Shown one piece after another: positions 7,747 to 15,843 of a stretch of DNA of 54,415 nt; the stretch's first letter is position 1; each line of letters starts with the position of its first letter. Source of the DNA: Chloroflexi bacterium B3_Chlor (GTDB lineage Bacteria; Chloroflexota; Anaerolineae; UBA7937; B3-Chlor); contig NJBK01000016.1 in NCBI GenBank assembly GCA_005223035.1, positions 1-54,415 of the forward strand, read 5' to 3'. The translations under genes and the position numbers were made by a program. The notes beneath the pieces are model-generated. The model saw only the letters and a program-made list of their open reading frames with translations, did no database searches and was not told the origin of the DNA.

Positions 7747-8760
7747 ATGGGAACCATCCGAGAAGGTGCCGAACAGGCAGTGACAAACTGCGCTCGAGTG
7801 CAGCCACGAGAGACGACCGTCATCATCACAGACTATGCGACCGAGCACATTGCCGCGGCCCTGAAAGACGTGGCAGAGACCATCAGTCCAGGCAATGTGA
7901 CCACCCTCATCCTGGAGCACTACGGAGACAGGCCGGATGATGGCAGCAACCCTCTATCGCTGCCCGATGAGATCGTCGAGGCTCTTCAACACGCTGACGT
8001 CAGTTTCTTTGCCGCAACAGCCAAGAAAGGCGAGGTAGGCAGTCTCAGGCTGCCCATGACCAAGCTGATTTCGGACAGCAAGAGGCTGAGACACGCCCAC
8101 ATGCCAGGGATCACCGATGAGCTTATGCGTATGGGCATGTGTGCAGACTACAAAGAAGTTCAGAAGATCAGCGCCAGAGTTGGCGACATCGTAAAGGAAG
8201 CGACACATATCACCGTCACCTCACCGGCAGGAACGGAATTCACCGCAGAATTCTCTCCTTCTCTGAGGTGGGTCGTCTGCGATGGCGTCCCCCGACCAGG
8301 AAAGTACACCAACCTGCCCGACGGAGAGGTCCTTACTTGCCCCCACAACATCAGCAAAGGAGTCATTGTGGTCGACGGAATCTTGGGCGACTACTTCGGG
8401 GAGAAGTTCGGCTTGCTTGAGGACAACCCGGTGACGCTGGACGTCCAGGATGGACGAGTCGTGAAGGTGTCCTGTGCTGACGATCAACTGCTGAGAGAGC
8501 TGGAACAATACACACGACAAGATGAACACGCAGATAGGTTTGGCGAATTCGCCATCGGTACGAACACCGGTGTCGACCGACTCGTAGGAAACATGCTCCA
8601 GGATGAGAAGTTGCCCGGGGTCCATGTGGCAGTGGGGCATCCCCCTCAGATGACTGGAGCCACCTGGGAAAGCAAGGTCCATCTTGACGGCGTGCTGAAG
8701 AACGTGACCATCGATGTCGAAGGCTACGTGATCATGAGGGACGGCCAGTTCACCTTCTGA
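7747..8760 (+). CDS. M29-family metallopeptidase (aminopeptidase T-like)
   Basis: 337 aa, with GGGAGG five bases before the ATG. The C-terminal half carries the M29 metal-site pattern: 'GEFAIGTN' (Glu), 'DEKLPGVHVAVGH' (Glu and His), and 'KVHLDG' (His-x-Asp). M29 enzymes are dimeric, bi-metal exopeptidases that remove N-terminal residues; some relatives instead act as NicX-type 2,5-dihydroxypyridine dioxygenases. The protein is shorter than classical aminopeptidase T (about 410 aa), with a reduced N-terminal domain. A paralogue follows 79 bp downstream, probably in the same transcript. Substrate unknown. Confidence 0.85.
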   Translation: MGTIREGAEQAVTNCARVQPRETTVIITDYATEHIAAALKDVAETISPGNVTTLILEHYGDRPDDGSNPLSLPDEIVEALQHADVSFFAATAKKGEVGSLRLPMTKLISDSKRLRHAHMPGITDELMRMGMCADYKEVQKISARVGDIVKEATHITVTSPAGTEFTAEFSPSLRWVVCDGVPRPGKYTNLPDGEVLTCPHNISKGVIVVDGILGDYFGEKFGLLEDNPVTLDVQDGRVVKVSCADDQLLRELEQYTRQDEHADRFGEFAIGTNTGVDRLVGNMLQDEKLPGVHVAVGHPPQMTGATWESKVHLDGVLKNVTIDVEGYVIMRDGQFTF

Positions 8761-8839
8761 TCCACCTGCTACGCCTCGGTTGTCTCTCTTCTGCGGCTTT
8801 GTGCAGGCACACACACCAAACGTACGGAGGACGGCGCCA

Positions 8840-9970
8840 ATGAAAGATGAACGAAATGAGGTTTTGGCCAACATTCTCCTCACCTACTCCGTCGACTTAC
8901 AGCCAGGTGAAAAGATTATGCTCGAGCTTAGAGGCGAGGAGACCCTGGAACTGGCCAAAGAGATCATCAAGCAGGCCACGCAGCTAGGCGGTGTCCCCTT
9001 CTGGTACTACAACGACCCGTCGCTGACGCGACACTTGATTCAGAGCGCCAGTGAAGCGCAGTTCGAAGCCTTCGGACAATTGCATCTGAAACTGGCGAAG
9101 GAGTGCGACGCCTGGCTGGGTCTCTACGCCCCGGACAACGCCTTCGAGTTGGCTGAGATCGATGCAGGGCAGCTGAAGCTGTATCAGAAGCTGTATGTCG
9201 ATCCGGTCCAATTGAAGGAGCGCGTCAGGAACAGCAAATGGTGCCTTCTGACCTTCCCCACCAACTCCAGGGCCCAACTGGCAGAGATGAGCAAGGAGGC
9301 TTTCGAAGACCTCTACTATGACGTCTGCTGCCTCGACTACGCCAAGATGTCCCAGGCCATGGATCCCCTGGTGGAGTTGATGGAGAAGACCAACAAAGTC
9401 CGGATCGTGGCGCCGGGGACTGATCTCTCCTTTTCCATCAAGGGCATCCCCATGGTGAAGTGCGATGGTAAGGAGAACATCCCCGACGGCGAGGTCTTCA
9501 CCGCCCCTGTCAGGGATTCCATAAACGGACACGTTACCTTCAACACCCCGGCCATCCAGAGAGGTTTCCTGTTCAATGGGATCAGACTCGAGTTCGAGGA
9601 GGGCAAGGTCGTGGAGGCCTCCTGCCAGGCCGGGACGGACAAGCTCAATGAGATTCTCGACGTCGACGAGGGTGCGCGCTACATCGGCGAATTCGCTCTG
9701 GGTGTCAATCCCTATGTTTCTCGTCCGATGAAGGATGCCCTCTTCGACGAGAAGATCGCGGGCTCCCTCCATCTGGCCCTTGGCCAATGCGACCAGGAAG
9801 CCCCCAATGGCAATGAGTCGGCTATTCACTGGGATATCGTGCTGCTTCAAACGAAGGAACACGGCGGCGGCGAGATCTACTTCGACGGTCGGTCGATTCG
9901 CAAGGACGGCGCCTTTGTGGACGAGAAACTGGAGGAGTCGTTTTCAGCAAACGCGCTGCGAGGTCTGTAG
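8840..9970 (+). CDS. M29-family metallopeptidase (aminopeptidase T-like), second copy
   Basis: 376 aa from the ATG at 8840, supported by ACGGAGG upstream and by the family-like start M-K-D-E-R-N-E-V-L-A-N-I-L-L; the frame extends upstream but without a ribosome-binding site. Family motifs: 'IGEFALGVN', 'DEKIAGSLHLALG', and 'SAIHWD' (His-x-Asp ligands). An intact N-terminal domain is present, closer to classical length. It is clearly paralogous to the preceding gene but strongly diverged, so an old duplication or two different specificities. Probably cytoplasmic; no signal peptide. Confidence 0.88.
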   Translation: MKDERNEVLANILLTYSVDLQPGEKIMLELRGEETLELAKEIIKQATQLGGVPFWYYNDPSLTRHLIQSASEAQFEAFGQLHLKLAKECDAWLGLYAPDNAFELAEIDAGQLKLYQKLYVDPVQLKERVRNSKWCLLTFPTNSRAQLAEMSKEAFEDLYYDVCCLDYAKMSQAMDPLVELMEKTNKVRIVAPGTDLSFSIKGIPMVKCDGKENIPDGEVFTAPVRDSINGHVTFNTPAIQRGFLFNGIRLEFEEGKVVEASCQAGTDKLNEILDVDEGARYIGEFALGVNPYVSRPMKDALFDEKIAGSLHLALGQCDQEAPNGNESAIHWDIVLLQTKEHGGGEIYFDGRSIRKDGAFVDEKLEESFSANALRGL

Positions 9971-10027
9971 ACATATCACTGCACGCTCAGAAGCGGCACC
10001 CGCCCGTTGTCCTCACCTCACGCTGAT

Positions 10028-10056
10028 TTGACAAACCGCTCCGTGAGTGGTATAAC
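10028..10056 (+). promoter_or_regulatory. Consensus promoter for the PlsC-fold gene
   Basis: TTGACA (10028-10033), a 17-bp spacer and TATAAC (10051-10056). The leader of about 140 nt contains an 8-bp hairpin (10131-10138/10160-10167) before the start codon at 10205. Confidence 0.7.
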
Positions 10057-10204
10057 ACCCGACCATGCGCATACGCGCCCATTGAAGTCGAGGCTTTGCG
10101 CGTAACTCACTAGAGAGTAAAGGGTTGTATCCAGCAGAAGCTCACTCTGACTTCTTCTATCTGCTGGGCTGTCAGAGACTTAGCCAGAATGTGAGGTATG
10201 TCAT

Positions 10205-11014
10205 ATGGAAACGGGACCGGGTGTCGTGGAGGCCATTTCAAGCCCGGCCAAAAGAGGGATCTTTGCACGCCTCGATGCCAAGCTGTGTTCCCTGGCACTG
10301 CTAGAACGCAGCAAAGGAGCCCGGAAACTGCTCGACCTGTCCATAAGAGGCATTGAGGTGGAACCGATTCCCGCCTACCTGGATGAGGCCCATAGGGCCA
10401 TTGTGGTGAGCAACTACCCTTCAGTGTCCCAGACCTTGCGGGCGGTGTTGAAAGTTGCCTGTCGCCTGCCCGGAGAGGAGTTTCGCCTCAAGGGAATTGG
10501 GCGGCCTGAGGCCGTCACGCACGCCAACATGGTATTGAAAGCGCTGGGCATAGGGAACCTGATCTTCCCCGTCCACAAAGACAAGGCCGGGGCCTACAGG
10601 CTGCGGAACAAGATCGTCAAGGAAGTCCTGGCCCACGTTGAAGGGACGGGGCACGTTCTCTGGATGTCAGTCACAGGAAGAACCCGAGGCAACGGCCTCT
10701 TGGAAGGGGATTTGAGGACCGGGGTCGCACTATTCTCTGCCAGGAAGCGAGTTCCGCTGGTGCCCATGGGCCTGGTCACCCGAGAGAAGAAGGGCAGATT
10801 GAGGGTGGTGAAGATCAGATTCGGGGAACCGATAGATCCGCCCGATGAGCGTGCGCTGGGTGACTTCGAGAGGGCCGACTTCTTGATGGATTTCTCGAGG
10901 CTGGCTCTCTGCCAGGTAGCCAAGTTGCTGCCGCCCGGGCAGAGAGGTGATTTTGAGAACGTCGACGAGAAACTGGAGGAGACCGAGAGACGCTTGGGGA
11001 TACACGAAGGGTAG
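10205..11014 (+). CDS. PlsC-fold acyltransferase-like protein with degenerate catalytic motifs
   Basis: 269 aa, with GAGG eight bases before the ATG. The overall pattern follows the glycerophosphate/acylglycerophosphate acyltransferase fold: a strand-turn 'AIVVSNYPS' (about 65-73), then a block with 'GVALFSARKRVPLVPMGL' (from about 171). Motif I, normally N-H-P-S-x-x-D, reads N70-Y-P-S-V-S-Q76: both the catalytic His and Asp are replaced. Motif III, normally F-P-E-G-T-R, reads S155-V-T-G-R-T-R. The protein probably binds a lipid or other ligand without classical acyl transfer, or uses a different mechanism. No signal peptide. It has its own consensus promoter and is monocistronic. Confidence 0.6.
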   Translation: METGPGVVEAISSPAKRGIFARLDAKLCSLALLERSKGARKLLDLSIRGIEVEPIPAYLDEAHRAIVVSNYPSVSQTLRAVLKVACRLPGEEFRLKGIGRPEAVTHANMVLKALGIGNLIFPVHKDKAGAYRLRNKIVKEVLAHVEGTGHVLWMSVTGRTRGNGLLEGDLRTGVALFSARKRVPLVPMGLVTREKKGRLRVVKIRFGEPIDPPDERALGDFERADFLMDFSRLALCQVAKLLPPGQRGDFENVDEKLEETERRLGIHEG

Positions 11015-11151
11015 ACGTGGACACGACCTCAACACCCCGATTCTACCGATTACGCGCCTCTCTCAGCAAAGACTGACGCTTCCGCTTCGCCGCAGATAGC
11101 GCCCCTCCCGTTGTGCTGGCAGACTGCCGATCACGCACACGGTCAGAAGAA

Positions 11152-11180
11152 AAGGGCCGTCCCACTATGGGACGGCCCTT
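11152..11180. terminator. Strong 12-bp hairpin, possible terminator
   Basis: Perfect 12-bp GC-rich stem (11152-11163/11169-11180) with a 5-base loop, 138 bp after the PlsC-fold gene. On the minus strand it is followed by TTTTCTTCT, the layout of an intrinsic terminator; on the plus strand there is no T tract. No nearby minus-strand gene explains that polarity. Confidence 0.5.
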
Positions 11181-11230
11181 CCAGTAGCTACGTTGAAACC
11201 AACCGCCTACTCTCTGCTCCTCCAACCTAG

Positions 11231-11260
11231 GGCCTGCCCTGAGCGAAGTCGAAGGGTGAC
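11231..11260. repeat. Dispersed repeat, family 1, copy A
   Basis: Contains CCTGAGCGAAGTCGAAGGG. A related copy (CCTGAGCCTGTCGAAGGG) lies at 13881-13920. This kind of element is common between genes in many environmental bacterial genomes and creates spurious short frames. Confidence 0.6.
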
Positions 11261-11584
11261 GCATCCTGCCAGCCCAGCCAGATCACTTCCCAGCAGCTTT
11301 ATGGTCCCCGGGTCGGGAACGAACTCCTCCTCTTCCAGGAAGGAGCAATGCTCCAGGAAACAAAACTTGCCCACCAACGAATGATTACACCAGACGCTCC
11401 GGGATCTCCACGTCACATTCGGGGGCCAAGTCGTCAGGCGATCAGCAGTACCAGCGCCTGGTATCGCGTCTGGCGGCAACTCTGTGGTACGATCCGCCCT
11501 CGGCAAGTCAGGCAGTCGCGGGTGGCTAAGCAGTCATGCTCCCCGCAGCCATGAAGACGCGGTGGCACGGATGACAGATGGTGG

Positions 11585-11590
11585 TATAAT
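11585..11590 (+). promoter_or_regulatory. Extended -10 promoter for MFS gene
   Basis: TGG-TATAAT, 83 bp upstream of the MFS start codon, with a weak -35 (GTGGCA) 17 bp further upstream. Confidence 0.55.
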
Positions 11591-11672
11591 GTGCCAACGT
11601 GCACTGGCTGGACAGACTATCACTGGAGAGGCTCATCTCTCAAGCAGCCAGCCATAGTCTTCGGATGCAGGA

Positions 11673-12914
11673 ATGATCTCCAGGATCAAAACCACCATAG
11701 CAGAATATCCCTTGCAGTTCTGGATCATATTCTGTGGCCGCTTCATCGGCTCCACCGGGGGTAGCCTGGTCTGGCCCTTCATGACCATCTATCTCCGCCA
11801 GAGGCTGAATATCCCCCTCACCACGGTGGGCTTCCTCTTCGCCATCAGTTCGGGCGTCGGCCTCTTTTCCCAGGCGGTATGGGGCCCGGTGGTGGACAGG
11901 TTCGGGCGAAAAGTGGCCATGGTCGCCGGCCTCCTGAACGAGGTCGTCGTGATGATAGGCCTGGCCCTTTTGGGCTCGCTGGAGGCCTACGCCGTGCTCA
12001 TCGCCCTCAGCGGCCTCATAGAGCCTGCCTCTCGCATCGGCTCAGACGCTATGATTGCCGACCTCATCGAGCCCGACAAACGGGCTGGCGCCTACGCGCT
12101 GATGAGGATGATCGCCAACCTGGGAGTGGCCATCGGGCCAGCCGTAGGGGGTTTCCTTGCGGCCACCTCTTATCTCCTCTCGTTCAGCGCTGCAGCCGCG
12201 ACCGCCAGCGTCGTTTTGCTCTTGACCATCTTCCTGGTGAGGGAGACCAAGCCAGACGTACCTGAGGCAGAGGAGGCCCAACGACCGGGCGGCGCCTACG
12301 GATACATCTTCCGAGATTTCTACTTCCTGGCCTTCTGCGGGGCGTCGATCCTGCTGTGGATGGCATACCAGCCCTTCATGCAGATTCTGCCGGTCTACAT
12401 GAAGGAGGGCTTCGGCATACTGGAGAGTGGCTTTGGCTTGATAATGACTGTCAACGCCCTGATGGTAGTTCTCTTCCAATTCGCCGTAACCAAGGTCACG
12501 GAGAACTACCCTGACACCTATATTATGGCCGCCGGCGCCTTCTTCACCGGTCTGGGCGCGGCTGCCGCTGCCCTCTCCAACAACTTCTGGCTATTCCTCG
12601 GGGCGATGATCATACTTACCATCGGCGAGTTGATCTGGGCTCCCACCTCCATCACCTTTGTGGCCAGAGTCGCTCCCATCGATATGCGTGGAAGGTACAT
12701 GGGGGTCTACGGGATAGTGGGGGGTATCTCCTGGGGCGTCGGGCCCATCCTCTATGGACACCTCTACGACAATGTCGCCCCTGTCTCTGTGTGGCATCTA
12801 GCCCTGGGCTTGGGGATGGCGTGTACCCTGGCTTTCGGCCTCATGGGCAGGATGGGTGCGCTTTCGGCCCGCCCCAGCACCGCCGGAGACCCTCAAGATG
12901 ATATGGCAGAGTAG
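11673..12914 (+). CDS. Major facilitator superfamily transporter
   Basis: 413 aa with about 12 hydrophobic helices. The loop between TM2 and TM3 has the MFS motif A form 'GPVVDRFGRKVAM' (D-R-x-G-R-K). A second half-repeat begins after the hydrophilic central loop (about residues 190-205, 'RETKPDVPEAEEAQRPGG'). This organisation is typical of drug or metabolite efflux MFS proteins, but the substrate cannot be read from the sequence. The start at 11673 follows GATGCAGGA with weak Shine-Dalgarno character. Monocistronic: own promoter, gene-free stretch downstream. Confidence 0.9.
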   Translation: MISRIKTTIAEYPLQFWIIFCGRFIGSTGGSLVWPFMTIYLRQRLNIPLTTVGFLFAISSGVGLFSQAVWGPVVDRFGRKVAMVAGLLNEVVVMIGLALLGSLEAYAVLIALSGLIEPASRIGSDAMIADLIEPDKRAGAYALMRMIANLGVAIGPAVGGFLAATSYLLSFSAAAATASVVLLLTIFLVRETKPDVPEAEEAQRPGGAYGYIFRDFYFLAFCGASILLWMAYQPFMQILPVYMKEGFGILESGFGLIMTVNALMVVLFQFAVTKVTENYPDTYIMAAGAFFTGLGAAAAALSNNFWLFLGAMIILTIGELIWAPTSITFVARVAPIDMRGRYMGVYGIVGGISWGVGPILYGHLYDNVAPVSVWHLALGLGMACTLAFGLMGRMGALSARPSTAGDPQDDMAE

Positions 12915-13329
12915 CACCTCCTCGACGTGACCGTGCGTGCACCGCGTATGGAACTGATGGGAAAACGCTCGCTACGCCTGGAGACTGCAAGCCCTACTCA
13001 AGGTTGCAGCGTGCCCGTCAGGCTTCGCCGCTCATCCGCACGACTTCCTGTCGACGCCCATTACTACGCCGGCCTCCTCAACCACGGGGCCTAGCGCATT
13101 TCAGAGCAGAGCACTAGACGCGAAAGAGGCGGGCATATGCCCGCCTCTCTGGTACATGGTTCTTTGCAGACCCGCCTCTGCCTTCTCTGGGCGAGGAGCA
13201 TGGCCTTCGACACTACTGCCGGGCAATGACCTCACTGTTCCGCCGCAGCCAGGGAGGTCGCCCTTCTCCCTCATGTGATGGCTTGACCGGCAATCCTCTG
13301 AACTGGTTGGAAAGGGCCTCCCTGCTGCC
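12915..13329. other. Gene-free stretch with a perfect 24-bp palindrome
   Basis: No gene recognised. At 13125-13148 there is a perfect 24-bp inverted repeat with no spacer, arms AGAGGCGGGCAT/ATGCCCGCCTCT. Neither strand has a T tract after it, so it may be a factor-independent terminator of the MFS gene or a protein-binding site. Confidence 0.5.
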
Positions 13330-13542
13330 CTACTGCGGCCGCCAATACTCTGGAGGGACCTTTTCCTTCGGGCGCTCCGGTTTGTCCCTCATGATGATCG
13401 AAAAGGGCTGGCAGGCCTTCAGTTCGTATCCCTCATCTTCTAGGTTCTCTAGCGTCCTCGAAAACTTGTTCAGGTTCTCTCTGAGCAGGGACAGGCTGTC
13501 AGCATTCTCGGCCAGCTTGACAGTGATGATTCTGTCACCCAT
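13330..13542 (-). CDS. Small protein of unknown function
   Basis: 70 aa from the ATG at 13542, chosen because AGAGGAGA and GAGGAGG lie just upstream; the frame also runs about 20 codons further 5' without a ribosome-binding site. It starts M-G-D-R-I-I-T-V-K-L and has a heptad-like segment (about 11-33, 'NADSLSLLRENLNKFSRTLE') suggesting a short helix. No cysteines, no signal peptide, no family recognised. A consensus promoter lies about 50 bp upstream, which supports expression. Confidence 0.6.
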   Translation of the reverse strand: MGDRIITVKLAENADSLSLLRENLNKFSRTLENLEDEGYELKACQPFSIIMRDKPERPKEKVPPEYWRPQ

Positions 13543-13592
13543 TTCTCCTCTTTTCCTCCTCGAGACCAAGACTGGGGTGCTCTTCATAGTAT

Positions 13593-13621
13593 ATATTAGC
13601 ATAAACTTGCTTAGGTGTCAA
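13593..13621 (-). promoter_or_regulatory. Promoter for the 70-aa gene
   Basis: The minus strand reads TTGACA (13621-13616), a 17-bp spacer and TAATAT (13598-13593), about 50 bp upstream of the start codon at 13542. Confidence 0.65.
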
Positions 13622-13748
13622 GTGACACCACAACATGTTGCGGTATCTCTGTCCATACATACTACATAGCCACCAGGGCTAGTGTCTCGTTTCCCTCTCT
13701 CGGCGGCCGCGTCACTGCTCACGCGGGACTTCACCACATCTCCCTCGG

Positions 13749-13775
13749 CCAGAATTGGGGGAGGGCTGGGGTGGG
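13749..13775. repeat. Dispersed repeat, family 2, copy A
   Basis: CCAGAATTGGGGGAGGGCTG followed by GGGTGGG. A related copy is at 15503-15532. It lies in a gene-free stretch (13603-14099) that otherwise shows only the family 1 repeat. Confidence 0.5.
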
Positions 13776-13880
13776 TCTCTGCACAATGCCACACCCCTCG
13801 ATACGAGCTCCACGCTGCTCCAGGGGCGCTCTGTCCGACTTGACTGAGCGCCTGGGCTCCGAAGAGCCCTCCCTCTCAAG

Positions 13881-13920
13881 CGCATCCTGAGCGTCGTCCT
13901 GAGCCTGTCGAAGGGTAGGC
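13881..13920. repeat. Dispersed repeat, family 1, copy B
   Basis: Contains CATCCTGAGC and CCTGAGCCTGTCGAAGGG, matching copy A at 11231-11260 (CCTGAGCGAAGTCGAAGGG). Short frames crossing it are artefacts. Confidence 0.6.
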
Positions 13921-14099
13921 CGAAACGCAGTGAAGGCCGTATCGAAGTGTGCAGCAAACGTCTGCCTGCGAGTCTGCACGCCTCGATGCCCACTCAGCGC
14001 TACTTGGGGGTACAGCACTAGTGAAGCGCAGTGACAACCCTCGTCACCGGGGCGCTGGCAGGGAATGGGGTCAGTCGGAGGCGCCCATCTCTCTACAGT

Positions 14100-15347
14100 C
14101 TAGATCCTCAGGTGGGGGAACTTCTCACGCAGAGTGACAAAAGGAGACTGGGGGAGGTTTCTGTAGCACTCTTCTATGCGCGCTCGTGGAGAATCCGTCG
14201 GCTGACCGTTCGTCTCAAAGAGAGACATGCCTGGATAAGAACAAGGTCCTCTATAGCCATCGCCAATTCGCTCACCCTGAGTTGTGAGAGACCAAGGCCC
14301 CCACCCGATGGCACCGTTTCGCAGCGTGTAGTCAATCACCCTCGTCTCATACGCAAGTCGCCCTAGCCCACCTGGGTCGTGCCAGTAAGGTCGAAGAGTC
14401 CCAGTCGTTCCTATTTCTTCTATCACTACCGGCTTGCCAAGGTTCATCGCCTTGATGAGTTGAAAATCCCAGTCAATGGGCATGTCGCCAGCGCTCACCG
14501 CTCTGTCGTAGTGGCCAGTGGACGAGTCCCAATCCAGAAGAAGATCGTACGTGTGGAGAGTGATGATGTCGAACCCCTCCAGCTCATAAACCTCTTGGGC
14601 GACTGGAGACCAGGGATGCCCAGGGTGGATGTGGTTCACTCCCATAGTTCCCGAAGCGATCAAGGTTTCTGAATCGAGATCCTTGATAAAAGCTGTCGTC
14701 TCGCGGTAGAAGCTCAGGAGCTTCTCTGGATTCAGTGGGGTGTGAAGTTCGTTTCCAGGTTCCCAGGCAAAGATCACGTCCTGCGCTCCAAGGCGCTGAA
14801 CGGTGGTGATCACGTCCTTGACAAACGGCAAGTAGTTCTCTCTGAAACCTCCCTCGAACCAAGGTTCCAGTATCTCGTAGTAGACTCTGGTGGGGTCGCC
14901 AACCTGAGCTCTGTTGCCGGCATACTTGTCATCGCCGGGAATGGGGCAATGGTTGTTCGTAAGAGCGACCATCAGCTTTATCCCTGTGAGTCTGAGGGCA
15001 GGAGCCAACAGCGCTATTCTGGCACCCACCTCCACTCCGCTCAATTGGCGGGGAATGAGATGATTGGCATCAGTAGCCATTGCCCTAATCACTTTGGCAT
15101 TCATGATTCTGTAGTACGCCAGTTGCTCCCAAAAGAGGTCGGTGGTGAAGAGGAATTCGTGGTGGTTGGCGATCAAGCAGCCGCCATTCAAGAACTCGTA
15201 GCTTGGTGCTGTCTGGGGAGGCGATTCCTGGAGGTTTCTGAACCACCACGCGCAGAGAGGACCCTTGAGTAGCACGTATTCCAAAAACTGTTTCCTGGTG
15301 ACCTCTGACCCATTCAGCTTGCTGGAGACATACCCCTTGGTTAACAC
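14100..15347 (-). CDS. GH5-like glycoside hydrolase
   Basis: 415 aa with a GTG start five bases after AAGGAGGC. A TIM-barrel glycosidase pattern is visible: 'FAWEPGNE' places the acid/base Glu at E200 after a conserved Asn, and 'VVIEEIGTTG' (about 307-316) supplies the nucleophile, probably E311. This matches GH5/clan GH-A enzymes, such as mannanase- or cellulase-like. There is no signal peptide or lipobox at the N-terminus, so it appears cytoplasmic, unlike most polysaccharide-degrading GH5 enzymes; an oligosaccharide or glycoside substrate is more likely. Stand-alone gene with its own extended -10 promoter. Confidence 0.8.
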   Translation of the reverse strand: MLTKGYVSSKLNGSEVTRKQFLEYVLLKGPLCAWWFRNLQESPPQTAPSYEFLNGGCLIANHHEFLFTTDLFWEQLAYYRIMNAKVIRAMATDANHLIPRQLSGVEVGARIALLAPALRLTGIKLMVALTNNHCPIPGDDKYAGNRAQVGDPTRVYYEILEPWFEGGFRENYLPFVKDVITTVQRLGAQDVIFAWEPGNELHTPLNPEKLLSFYRETTAFIKDLDSETLIASGTMGVNHIHPGHPWSPVAQEVYELEGFDIITLHTYDLLLDWDSSTGHYDRAVSAGDMPIDWDFQLIKAMNLGKPVVIEEIGTTGTLRPYWHDPGGLGRLAYETRVIDYTLRNGAIGWGPWSLTTQGERIGDGYRGPCSYPGMSLFETNGQPTDSPRARIEECYRNLPQSPFVTLREKFPHLRI

Positions 15348-15385
15348 TGGGCCTCCTTGCGCGCCCCCCTTAGGGCGGCACCAGT

Positions 15386-15391
15386 ATTATA
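15386..15391 (-). promoter_or_regulatory. Extended -10 promoter for the GH5-like gene
   Basis: The minus strand reads TGA-TATAAT, about 40 bp upstream of the GTG start. A TTGACA upstream is only 8 bp away, too close to act as its -35. Confidence 0.5.
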
Positions 15392-15502
15392 TCACTAAGT
15401 GTCAAAGTCATCCACTGTCACTGACCACCGCTGCTAGGTGTGTGCTTAGGCGTCTCCACGAAGCCGACCGAGGCAACGCAAACCGATCCAGTGTATACTA
15501 CC

Positions 15503-15532
15503 TTCCCCAGAAGTGGGGGAGGGCAAGGGAAG
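15503..15532. repeat. Dispersed repeat, family 2, copy B
   Basis: CCCCAGAAGTGGGGGAGGGC followed by AAGGGAAGG, similar to 13749-13775. It sits in the 15348-15843 gene-free stretch, which otherwise holds only promoter elements. Confidence 0.5.
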
Positions 15533-15581
15533 GTGCCCCTGACCATATCACGGCAGCCCCGGTACCATCTGCGCTGAGCTG

Positions 15582-15590
15582 TGCTATAAT
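15582..15590 (+). promoter_or_regulatory. Extended -10 promoter upstream of the radical SAM gene
   Basis: TGC-TATAAT about 250 bp upstream of the radical SAM start. The long leader has no recognisable gene. Confidence 0.45.
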
Positions 15591-15843
15591 CACCACGGCC
15601 CAGGACCAGTCAAGTAGGACGCCATCACATCCGGTCTCGGTAGTGGGAGGAAACAGCGACGCCCACGGCAAGAGCCAAAGAAGTCGCGACCTATCCTGAG
15701 ACCCGCGGCCAAAGACATCCGCTGGTCTTGTTTGCTACTGGAGCCTTCCACGATACGTGCAACTCTCAGAGGGAACTGGACGACTTCTTCTCTCTGCTCC
15801 CGGACTGGAATGTCATGATAGTAGTATGCTGGGGAGGAGTACG

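Noticed and set aside
8984..9862. 292-codon frame antisense to the second M29 gene
   Set aside because: Mirror of a well-supported gene; His/Gln/Leu-rich as expected for an antisense shadow.
13712..14018. Overlapping minus-strand frames of 93-95 codons
   Set aside because: They are produced by the family 1 and 2 repeats and contain no conserved domain.
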